A stretch of 5,444 nt of DNA from Methanobacteriota archaeon (GTDB lineage Archaea; Hydrothermarchaeota; Hydrothermarchaeia; Hydrothermarchaeales; JACQPM01), in the NCBI GenBank assembly GCA_016207475.1, contig JACQPM010000117.1:1-5444 (forward strand), read 5' to 3'. The position numbers were made by a program, and so were the translations under genes. Below, piece after piece: positions 1 to 5,444 of the stretch (its first letter is position 1; each line of letters begins with the position of its first letter). Under the pieces are notes generated by a model. That model was not told the DNA's origin. It searched no databases and worked only from the letters and a program-made list of their open reading frames with translations.

Positions 1-336
1 CTCCAGTATGCTCGAAAAGAACCCCGGCTCTGTGCCTGCCTCTATGCGCTCCCTTGGAGTGTCTTCCTTGGGCATTGGCTTAGGCAGCTCAAGCTTTGCA
101 TCTGCATCCGGAGCCTTTGACTTTGCCATCTTGGCTTTTTTTATTGCATCAGGAATGGGCTCTTTTTCCTTGTCAAGGTCGTCAAGCGTGCCCTGCTCCG
201 AGCTTTCAGGCTTATCAGAAACAGGCGCGTCAAGCGGAGGCAGTTCGTCAGGAACATCTTCTGCCTCTTTGGGAGGAGAAGGCGTTGGAGCCTCTGCCTT
301 GGCCCTGCAGTCCTCGACGATCTCCGGGGGTATCAT
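1..336 (-). CDS. Uncharacterised charged, proline-rich protein, N-terminal part (runs off left edge)
   Basis: The frame is open from 432 to the window edge; 112 codons follow the ATG at 336. I do not recognise it. The translation opens MIPPEIVEDC and then becomes a Pro/Glu/Asp/Lys/Ala-rich, probably disordered linker (about residues 13-100), ending in GFFSSILE at the edge, which may begin a folded domain. Sense-strand codons use AAG/AAA, GAT, CCT and GCA and look like real coding sequence, whereas the opposite strand reads as Ser/Gly/Ala-rich shadow. The start is uncertain. In-frame upstream codons (387-340) encode a hydrophobic stretch WLCTSAFIVPALIIVAL that looks like a membrane anchor, so a start at TTG 387 is possible. 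An ATG at 459, 4 nt after the cbbO stop, is in the same frame but is interrupted by TAG at 435-433. No good ribosome site fits any choice. GC is about 54 % by hand count over 1-300, lower than the sampled lines of cbbO. Confidence 0.55.
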   Translation of the reverse strand, partial: MIPPEIVEDCRAKAEAPTPSPPKEAEDVPDELPPLDAPVSDKPESSEQGTLDDLDKEKEPIPDAIKKAKMAKSKAPDADAKLELPKPMPKEDTPRERIEAGTEPGFFSSILE

Positions 337-463
337 CCTCAGTGCCACGATGATCAGAGCCGGTACGATAAAGGCAGAAGTACACAACCAACTGCAAGCT
401 CGAGAAGAAGTTTTGAGAGCTTCGGCGTTCGGCTATCTTTTAGTAGGAGTTGATAACATGTTT

Positions 464-2818
464 CTAGGTCGTCAGCTTCCTGTAGACCTCTGGCAGCTTC
501 CTCGGGAGCTTCTCGACCTTGTCCAGGATTACATAGCTCACCTCACCGAACATGTGGGGCATGTAGTCCCTGGCCTCGGTGTCGATGGTGATGCAGAAGG
601 GGCGGATGTGCTTCCTTTTTGCCTCTATGAGGGCCTTGCGGGTGTCCTCGACGCCGTGCTCGCCCTTGTACTCGTCGAAGTCCTCGGGCTTCCCGTCGCT
701 CAGTATGATCATCAGCTTGACCTTGGCCGGGGTCTCGTCCAGTATCTTCGATAGATGCCTTATGGGGGGCCCCATCCTGGTGTAGTCGAAGGCCTCCATC
801 CCGGCGATGCGGCTCTTCACGTCCTCGGTGTACTCCTCGTCAAAATCCTTGATCGTGTAGAAGTCGCACTGCTTCCTGGTCTTCCCAGAGAACCCGTAGA
901 TGGCGTACTTGTCCTGGAGGATCTCCAGGGCCTCGCACATGAGGACGAGGGCCTCCTTCTCCGTGTCTATCACCCAGCCGGTGGTGGAGCCCGACATGTC
1001 CACCAGGAAGGCCACGGCTATGTCCCGCTCCTTCTTGTCTACCCGGATGTAGATCTTCTCCGAGGGGGCGGTCCCGGCCTTTATATCGGCCAGGGCCTCG
1101 ATGAAGGCGTCGATATCAATCTCTTCCCCCTGGATCTCCCTGAAGAGGCGCTTGTAGTCGGGCCTGAGGATCTCGAACTGCCTCCTCACCTGGGTCACGA
1201 GCTCCCTGTGCTTCTCCAAGGTCTTCTCCACGAACTTGTCGGAGCCCCTCTTCATCCCCCTCTCCTTCAGGGCACACCAGGCGGCCCTGTAGTGACCCAT
1301 CTTGTAGTCCCACTCGTCGTAGAGGATGGCGTCCCTTGCATCTTCCTCCGTCAGCTCCACCTGGAACTCCGTCACCCTCGCCTGGATGGAGGCCCTGATC
1401 TTCCTCCCGGCGCTGTCCAGCACCTTCATCAGGAGGCTGGAGTCTATCTGCCCCATCTCCCCCAGCTGCTTCTCTATCTCGGCCAGGAGCTCCTTCTTTA
1501 TCTCCTCCGGCAGCTCCACGCCGAAGCGGAAGAGGAAGTCCAGGGGGGCGCCGTGGGCGAAGGGGTCCGCCACCTCCCCGGCGGCGTGCTGGACCTGGGA
1601 GTCGATCTCAGGCGGCGGCTTTATCTTCAGGTCCTCCAGGAGGCGCCTCATCTTCTCGCCCAGCTCCCTCTGGGTCTCCCGCAGCCCCGCCGTGACTCGC
1701 TCTGGTTTGACCACACCCCTGTGGTACATATCCTGGAAGCCGGCGTAAGGGGAGTCGAACCCCTCCAGGATCTCGTAGATCTCGGCCGTGGCGCGGGCCG
1801 TGTCCTCCACCGTGGCCATCTCTCCCAGCACTTTATCGGCCATGGCCCGGCACCGCCCGACGACCGGCATGAGATCCTCAGGGAGGGGCTCCCTGAGGGT
1901 CCCGCGCGTCAGGAGCTGCATCAGTCCCTCCAGAACCGCTTCCCTCTTGGAGAGTTTGGAGAAGTTAGGGCGGAGCCCCCACTCCATGGCGACCACCAGG
2001 TCCAGGTCCCGGCCGAGCCCCCTGAATTCCAACCGGAGGGCGTGCTCGACGCGTGCGTTCTCCAGGAGGGAGAAGAGGTCCGTGGCCATGGCCCTGTCGG
2101 GGAAGAGGGTGAGGAAGCTCTCCAGGGTCGAGGCCTCCTGCGAAGCGCTCTTCCCGTACCTGCTCTCGAGCCTCTCGAAGAGCTCTTCCAGCTCCTTGGA
2201 CCTCAGCTCGAAGGAGCGGTACCTCATCTGGGCGTACTTGTGGGCCGCCATCACCTTGTAGAGCTTGAAGTTCAGCCCGTTATCATCAGAGAGGTCCACC
2301 TGGGGCGGGAGATAGACACGCCTGGTGTCGGTGTAGCTCTCCTCCCCCTTCTCAAGCCTGAGGGATCCGCCCGAGAGCCCGTCCAGGTATATCCCCAGGG
2401 TCCTGGCCACGCCCTCGTACTCCAGCCCGTGGACATGGATCTTCTGGATAGTCTCCCTGGTTATGCCCTTGAAGAAGTTCCTGGCAGGCACGGCGCCGTA
2501 GCCGTCGAAGAGCTCCAGCCCCATGGCCACCCACTGCTTCATGTCCTCGAAGGAGAAGTGCTTTATGGCATCGGGGGCTGTCTTGAAGAAGTAGAAGGCC
2601 ATCTCGGGGTCCCGCTTCCCCAGGTCCATGCCGAGGTTGTACACCTCCTCCAGGACGGCCTCCTCGAGGGTCATGAGCCCAGGGACCGCCTCGTCGATGG
2701 ACTGGAGCCCCCTGGCATAATGGGTCCCGGTGTACCTCTGGACTATGACGTCCTCACCGAAGGAGTTCTGCCCCAGGATCTTGAAGAGCTGGGCCTTCAC
2801 ATCGTCGAAGGCGGCCAT
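464..2818 (-). CDS. cbbO: CbbO/NorD-family protein with C-terminal von Willebrand A domain, probable RuBisCO activase adaptor
   Basis: 784 residues, a typical CbbO length. In bacteria CbbO is the substrate adaptor of the CbbQ hexamer: its vWA domain contacts the RuBisCO large subunit through a metal ion (MIDAS). The N-terminal three quarters is helical and carries family blocks: YLPPQVD with NFKLYKVMAAHKYAQ (169-197), ENARVEHALRLEFRGLGRDLD (253-273), and DEWDY...WC (501-515), the counterpart of the YPEWD...WC block in NorD/CbbO. The vWA domain covers about 595-784. Its MIDAS is complete: DMSGS (D607, S609, S611), T680 in YTRMG and D708 in LSDGKPEDFDEY. The tail (VEDTRKAL, ITIDTEA, LPRKLPEVYRKL) is also typical. 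Start ATG at 2818 lies 2 nt after the cbbQ stop; GTGAT (2829-2825), inside the end of cbbQ, is a plausible ribosome site, so the two are probably translationally coupled. It ends in TAG. No convincing terminator follows. NorD is the alternative name within this family. Confidence 0.88.
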   Translation of the reverse strand: MAAFDDVKAQLFKILGQNSFGEDVIVQRYTGTHYARGLQSIDEAVPGLMTLEEAVLEEVYNLGMDLGKRDPEMAFYFFKTAPDAIKHFSFEDMKQWVAMGLELFDGYGAVPARNFFKGITRETIQKIHVHGLEYEGVARTLGIYLDGLSGGSLRLEKGEESYTDTRRVYLPPQVDLSDDNGLNFKLYKVMAAHKYAQMRYRSFELRSKELEELFERLESRYGKSASQEASTLESFLTLFPDRAMATDLFSLLENARVEHALRLEFRGLGRDLDLVVAMEWGLRPNFSKLSKREAVLEGLMQLLTRGTLREPLPEDLMPVVGRCRAMADKVLGEMATVEDTARATAEIYEILEGFDSPYAGFQDMYHRGVVKPERVTAGLRETQRELGEKMRRLLEDLKIKPPPEIDSQVQHAAGEVADPFAHGAPLDFLFRFGVELPEEIKKELLAEIEKQLGEMGQIDSSLLMKVLDSAGRKIRASIQARVTEFQVELTEEDARDAILYDEWDYKMGHYRAAWCALKERGMKRGSDKFVEKTLEKHRELVTQVRRQFEILRPDYKRLFREIQGEEIDIDAFIEALADIKAGTAPSEKIYIRVDKKERDIAVAFLVDMSGSTTGWVIDTEKEALVLMCEALEILQDKYAIYGFSGKTRKQCDFYTIKDFDEEYTEDVKSRIAGMEAFDYTRMGPPIRHLSKILDETPAKVKLMIILSDGKPEDFDEYKGEHGVEDTRKALIEAKRKHIRPFCITIDTEARDYMPHMFGEVSYVILDKVEKLPRKLPEVYRKLTT

Positions 2819-2820
2819 CC

Positions 2821-3642
2821 TTACATCACGGTGGTTATCAGCTCTTTTATCGCCTTCTGCATCTCCGCGTCGTCTGTCAAGGGGTTGCCTATGGCGATCT
2901 CGCAGGCCTCGATGGGCTCTATCCCGCTCTTGATCAGCTTCCCTGCGTAGATGAGGAGCCTCGTGCTGGCCCCCTCCTCAAGCCCCTTGTCCTTCAGGTT
3001 CCGGATCTTCTCGCCCAGCTTGACAAGCTCCACGGCCTGCTCCTTCGGGATCTGGGCCTCGTGGCTCACGATCTCGGCCTCCATCTCCTTGGGCGGATAG
3101 CTGAAATTCATGCCCACGAACCTCTGCCTCGTGCTGTGCTTCAGGTCTTTCATGACGGACTGGTAGCCGGGGTTGTAGGAGATGCAGAGCATGAACTCGT
3201 CGGGCGCCTTCAGGATCTCGCCCTTCTTCTCTATAGGCAGAAGCCGCCTGTCGTCGGTCAGTGGGTGGATAACGACCGTGGTATCCTTGCGCGCCTCCAC
3301 GATCTCGTCCAGGTAGCAGATGCCGCCCACCTTCACCGCCCTGGTCAGGGGGCCGTCGACCCACTCGGTCTCGCCGCCCTTGACCAGGTACCTGCCCACC
3401 AGGTCGCTGGAGGTGAGGTCGTCGTGGCAGGCGACGGTGATGAGGGGCCTCTTCAGGCGGTAGGCCATGTACTGGATGAACCTGGTCTTGCCGCACCCCG
3501 TGGGCCCCTTCAGCATGACCGGGAGCCTGTTCTTGTAAGCAGTCTCGAAGACCGCCACCTCGTTCCCTACGGGGGAGTAGTAGGGCTCCTGCTGGACCAT
3601 GTACTCCTCTATCCGCACCCTGCCGGCGAGCATCTCCTTCAT
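2821..3642 (-). CDS. cbbQ: CbbQ/NorQ-family MoxR AAA+ ATPase, probable RuBisCO activase motor subunit
   Basis: 273 residues, close to the usual CbbQ length of about 270. In bacteria CbbQ forms hexamers that bind one CbbO and use ATP to remodel inhibited RuBisCO. Visible motifs: Walker A GPTGCGKT (46-53), Walker B ICYLDE (108-113), sensor 1 Asn in SYNPGYQS (N157), the arginine-finger region STRQRF (170-175), and a sensor 2 Arg in GASTRLL (R228). The stretch 74-101 and the block from 107 to about 135 (LDEIVEARKDTT, HPLTDDRR) are signature CbbQ/NirQ/NorQ sequences. The start at 3642 is chosen because AGGAGG (3654-3649) sits 6 nt upstream; an in-frame ATG at 3684 lacks such a site and would lie between the TATA-like core and the predicted transcript start. 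The stop is 2 nt before cbbO. NorQ (nitric oxide reductase maturation) is the main alternative from the same family; RuBisCO next door and no nor structural genes in view favour CbbQ. GvpN is a less likely relative. Confidence 0.88.
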   Translation of the reverse strand: MKEMLAGRVRIEEYMVQQEPYYSPVGNEVAVFETAYKNRLPVMLKGPTGCGKTRFIQYMAYRLKRPLITVACHDDLTSSDLVGRYLVKGGETEWVDGPLTRAVKVGGICYLDEIVEARKDTTVVIHPLTDDRRLLPIEKKGEILKAPDEFMLCISYNPGYQSVMKDLKHSTRQRFVGMNFSYPPKEMEAEIVSHEAQIPKEQAVELVKLGEKIRNLKDKGLEEGASTRLLIYAGKLIKSGIEPIEACEIAIGNPLTDDAEMQKAIKELITTVM

Positions 3643-3648
3643 ACCATT

Positions 3649-3654
3649 CCTCCT
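3649..3654 (-). promoter_or_regulatory. Shine-Dalgarno site AGGAGG that sets the cbbQ start
   Basis: A perfect AGGAGG on the minus strand ends 6 nt before the ATG at 3642. It decides the start at 3642 over the in-frame ATG at 3684, which would place this motif inside the coding region. Confidence 0.75.
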
Positions 3655-3687
3655 GGCGTTCAGTCCCAGCTTAGTATGGGCCATAGG

Positions 3688-3697
3688 TTTAAAAATA
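3688..3697. promoter_or_regulatory. Archaeal TATA-like box, TTTAAAAATA on the plus strand
   Basis: The plus strand reads TTTAAAAATA and the minus strand TATTTTTAAA; either could bind the archaeal TATA-binding protein. Archaeal transcripts usually start about 22-27 nt past the box, giving predicted starts near 3718-3723 (plus) and 3662-3667 (minus). Both would leave leader sequences of about 20-27 nt before the ATG at 3745 and the ATG at 3642. The purine-rich BRE element normally found just upstream is weak in both directions, so the actual direction or directions of use are unproven. Confidence 0.5.
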
Positions 3698-3735
3698 CTT
3701 ATGTAGTTTAACAACGTACAACATTTAATCTGGAC

Positions 3736-3740
3736 GGTGG
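3736..3740 (+). promoter_or_regulatory. Ribosome binding site GGTGG of the UPF0147-like gene
   Basis: GGTGG ends 4 nt before the ATG at 3745; GGTG matches part of the AGGAGGTGATC sequence complementary to the archaeal 16S rRNA tail. It is a moderate match and supports this start. Confidence 0.5.
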
Positions 3741-3744
3741 TTGG

Positions 3745-4407
3745 ATGGCGGAAGAGAGGGACGTGGAGAAGGAGCTGGAGACGGTGGCGAAGAACCTCAA
3801 GGTCTTCGTAGGGAAGGGGAAGGAGACGAAGGAGGCCCTCCGGCACCTGGGGGTCAAGGTGGAGGAGATACCGGAGAGCGCCGGGAAAGAGGTGAAGAGG
3901 GCCGCCAAGATCCTGGAGGGGAAGGCAGAACCCTCGAAGAGGGTTCCGGAGGTCTGCGAGATCCTGGGGCGGTTGAGCGACGACGAGAAGATCCCGGAGA
4001 AGATAAGGACGACCTTCATAGACACGGCCATGAAGAGGCTGGGGGAGCTGAAGGGATGCGAGGTCCCGTTCCCAGAGACAGGGGGAATCCCGGGGGTACC
4101 CTACGGGCTGGAGTTCTTCATCTCCGACGACAAGAAGGTGGAGATGAGGCGTAAGAGGATGGGTATCACGGCCATACCGGCGATCGTCAGGGAGGCGGCC
4201 GTGAGGGCCCAGGAGACCCTCTCGGATGCCAGCCTTGGGGAGAGGGAGAGGGCGATCCAGGCGGCGGATATCCTGATGGAGCCCCTCCAGCCGGCGGTCT
4301 TCGGCACCAGGGACAGGAAGGATCTCCTGGAGCTCCAGCAAGAGATCAAGTGCGCCCTCTGGGAGGTCGCCAACGCCTTAACGTGCAGTGCCGCGTCCAA
4401 AGGCTGA
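3745..4407 (+). CDS. Uncharacterised helical protein with two UPF0147-like units
   Basis: 220 residues, charged, rich in Lys and Glu, with no signal peptide or membrane segment, so probably cytoplasmic and mostly helical. I do not recognise a function. By eye, residues about 42-103 and 144-212 each resemble the small archaeal family UPF0147: an IPxxx(R/K)-type opening, an amphipathic helix with Ala and Leu, then a second helix pair. IP motifs start at residues 42, 83 and 144; the stretch CEILGRLSDDEKIPEKIRTT matches the UPF0147 pattern of ILDEISNDPNIP followed by hTRT. A middle segment (about 104-140) with Gly, Pro and Phe separates the two units. ATG at 3745 is preceded by GGTGG (3736-3740), a usable Shine-Dalgarno match 4 nt away, and lies 48 nt after a TATA-like box. 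It is divergent from cbbQ and converges on rbcL with a 30 bp overlap, so a link to RuBisCO is suggested by position only. That it is a real gene is well supported; the family link is tentative. Confidence 0.85.
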   Translation: MAEERDVEKELETVAKNLKVFVGKGKETKEALRHLGVKVEEIPESAGKEVKRAAKILEGKAEPSKRVPEVCEILGRLSDDEKIPEKIRTTFIDTAMKRLGELKGCEVPFPETGGIPGVPYGLEFFISDDKKVEMRRKRMGITAIPAIVREAAVRAQETLSDASLGERERAIQAADILMEPLQPAVFGTRDRKDLLELQQEIKCALWEVANALTCSAASKG

Positions 4408-5444
4408 TTCCCACTTCCCCAGGGCCAGGCGGAGCTCCTCGTGCTTCGAGGCGTACTCATCTATATCTATCCCCTTTACGTAGGCCTCGGCCGCCTGGAC
4501 CATCGCCTTTGCGCCGGCCCTGACGCCCTTGGGATGCCCTGAGACGCCGCCGCCGGCCTGGACCTGGACGTCGGGCCCCGTTACGGCCAGGAGCTGCGGG
4601 ACGAGCCTGGGGTGCATCCCGCCCGAGCAGACCGGTATCAGGGGCTTCAGCCCGTAGAGCTCCCGGGTCAGGACGCTCTGGGAGGCCTTGTCCTCCCCCG
4701 CTGCGCCGTGCATCTTCCCTACCCCGAAGGTCCCTACGTGGAGGCCGTCCCCTCCGGCGAGCCTCACCAGGAGGGCGAAGACCGGCATCGCGATCCCGTG
4801 GGTTGGGTCCCTGGTCATGGCCGCGTGCATGGCCCTGTGGACGTGGATAGGCACCTTTATGGATGGATCCTCAGCCAGGCACTGGACGGCGGCGAAGCCC
4901 GAGGTAAGGACGTCCACCATCAGGTGCCTCGCTCCAGCCTCGATAACCTCCTCGGCCAGCTCCAGCAGATGGTCGCACCGGGTCGAGATATTGACGGCGT
5001 GGAGCATCTTCCGGTCCGTCTCCTCTTCCACCCTGTCCAGAGCTTCAGCTATGGCCGAGGTCCGCTCCACGATGGGGCAGAAGGCCTGGTCCACCAGGGT
5101 CTCGTCATCCTTGGAGTTGGTCAGCCCCCCCATCCCTGCCTCGTAGACGTAATCCCCGTAGCCCCTGGGCGGGAGGCCTATCTTCGGCTTTATGATCGTC
5201 CCCAGGAGAGGAGTCCCAGGCTTCCTCCTCAGGATCTCCCGGACCCCTCCAGCCCCGAACTTGGGCCCCTTGAACTGGCGGACGATGGCCCCGGGGAGGC
5301 TCACCTCCTCCAGCCTCAGCCGTTCCACGGCCTCCAGGCCCAGCACGTTCCCTGCCACGATGGACAGGATCTGGGGTATCCCTCCCCTGGGGATGCTGAA
5401 GTCCTCCACCGGTATCGCTATGACGGCCATGCCGCTCCTGGGGC
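4378..5444 (-). CDS. rbcL: Form III ribulose-1,5-bisphosphate carboxylase/oxygenase large subunit (5' end outside window)
   Basis: RuBisCO adds CO2 to ribulose 1,5-bisphosphate, giving two 3-phosphoglycerates; archaeal form III enzymes are cytoplasmic and usually serve AMP/nucleoside salvage or a RuBisCO-based carbon cycle. The visible part is most of the TIM-barrel domain. Numbering from the Met at 5430 (spinach equivalents in brackets): N28 (N123), K81 and K83 in GTIIKPKIGL (K175, K177), K107-D109-E110 in NSKDDE (carbamylated K201 and Mg ligands D203, E204), H198 and R199 in HVHRAMH (H294, R295), H231 (H327), loop 6 K239 in GTFGVGKMHG (K334), S269-G-G (S379) and the phosphate-binding GGG at 293-295. 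The set looks catalytically complete. The Met at 5430 is probably internal: the frame stays open to the edge, and the text starts mid-way into the N-terminal domain, so about 100 residues, including the E60 region, are missing. By recalled sequence it is closest to the Methanocaldococcus jannaschii type (VRxxL, PLLGTIxKPKxGL, HPRLVP). It ends in TAA and overlaps the convergent gene by 30 bp. Confidence 0.95.
   Translation of the reverse strand, partial: PRSGMAVIAIPVEDFSIPRGGIPQILSIVAGNVLGLEAVERLRLEEVSLPGAIVRQFKGPKFGAGGVREILRRKPGTPLLGTIIKPKIGLPPRGYGDYVYEAGMGGLTNSKDDETLVDQAFCPIVERTSAIAEALDRVEEETDRKMLHAVNISTRCDHLLELAEEVIEAGARHLMVDVLTSGFAAVQCLAEDPSIKVPIHVHRAMHAAMTRDPTHGIAMPVFALLVRLAGGDGLHVGTFGVGKMHGAAGEDKASQSVLTRELYGLKPLIPVCSGGMHPRLVPQLLAVTGPDVQVQAGGGVSGHPKGVRAGAKAMVQAAEAYVKGIDIDEYASKHEELRLALGKWESAFGRGTAR

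Larger units (their letters stand above)
3643..3744. promoter_or_regulatory. Divergent control region between cbbQ and the UPF0147-like gene
   Basis: This 102 bp gap is the only gene-free stretch between the two divergent genes and is AT-rich in its middle while its neighbours are GC-rich. It should hold the promoters for both directions: the cbbQ-cbbO pair on the minus strand and the uncharacterised gene on the plus strand. Short TTTAA-type words recur at 3688-3692, 3706-3710 and 3724-3728. No operator or known regulator site is recognisable. Confidence 0.6.

Noticed and set aside
436..466. Transcription terminator after cbbO
   Set aside because: The minus strand shows no T-run and no clear hairpin after the cbbO stop, so none is reported.
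8..754. Plus-strand open frame of 248 codons
   Set aside because: It straddles the left minus-strand frame and the 3' end of cbbO. Its first half is low-complexity Ser/Gly/Ala, typical of a shadow, whereas the minus strand gives protein-like text.
755..2950. Plus-strand open frame of 731 codons opposite cbbO
   Set aside because: It is antisense to a well-supported CbbO. Its translation is rich in Leu, Val, Gly, His and Pro without domain motifs, as expected when few sense codons give reverse stops in a GC-rich gene.
464..3642. Calling the pair NorQ/NorD (nitric oxide reductase maturation)
   Set aside because: The families are the same superfamily and cannot be split by eye, but no nor structural gene is in the window and RuBisCO is close by. 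It is kept as an alternative, not the main call.
3643..3684. cbbQ start at the in-frame ATG at 3684
   Set aside because: It has no Shine-Dalgarno site and lies between the TATA-like core and the predicted transcript start. The added 14 residues are not typical of CbbQ.
3643..4341. N-terminal extension of cbbQ to give a 506-residue protein
   Set aside because: The extension is antisense to the plus-strand gene, passes through the promoter region and has no conserved motifs. The family length and the AGGAGG site support the start at 3642.
5428..5430. RuBisCO start at the ATG at 5430
   Set aside because: A protein beginning here would lack the N-terminal domain and the E60 region; the frame is open to the edge and the upstream codons fit an internal position.

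Overview
This looks like archaeal chromosome. A large subunit of a methanogen-type form III RuBisCO, archaeal-style ribosome binding sites, a TATA-like element (3688-3697), heavy use of AGG (Arg) and ATA (Ile) codons, and a gene resembling the archaeal UPF0147 family all point that way. GC content is high through the centre. A GC-rich methanogen, for example one related to Methanothrix, is my best guess; this is inference, not proof.

From the right edge leftwards. The minus-strand RuBisCO large subunit gene runs off the window at 5444 and ends at 4378; about 350 C-terminal residues with nearly all catalytic residues are visible. A plus-strand gene of 220 codons (3745-4407) meets it tail to tail with a 30 bp overlap. 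I do not recognise its function, but it appears to hold two UPF0147-like helical units. A 102 bp divergent control region (3643-3744) with one TATA-like core separates it from a minus-strand pair: a MoxR-type AAA+ ATPase of the CbbQ/NorQ family (2821-3642), then, 2 nt on, a 784-residue von Willebrand A (vWA) protein of the CbbO/NorD family (464-2818). Left of these is the start of another minus-strand reading frame (roughly 1-336, possibly starting further upstream). It is lower in GC, encodes a charged, proline-rich protein, and leaves the window at position 1.

How they may work together. In chemoautotrophic bacteria CbbQ and CbbO form a RuBisCO activase that uses ATP to remove inhibitory sugar phosphates from RuBisCO. 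Here the same pair lies next to an archaeal form III RuBisCO, whose usual role is in nucleoside/ribose phosphate metabolism or a RuBisCO-dependent carbon cycle rather than the Calvin cycle. The simplest reading is an archaeal RuBisCO-plus-activase locus, with the UPF0147-like protein as a possible extra partner. This is the most interesting point in the window. An in-frame TAG just after cbbO, followed by a plausible membrane anchor, is a second oddity.
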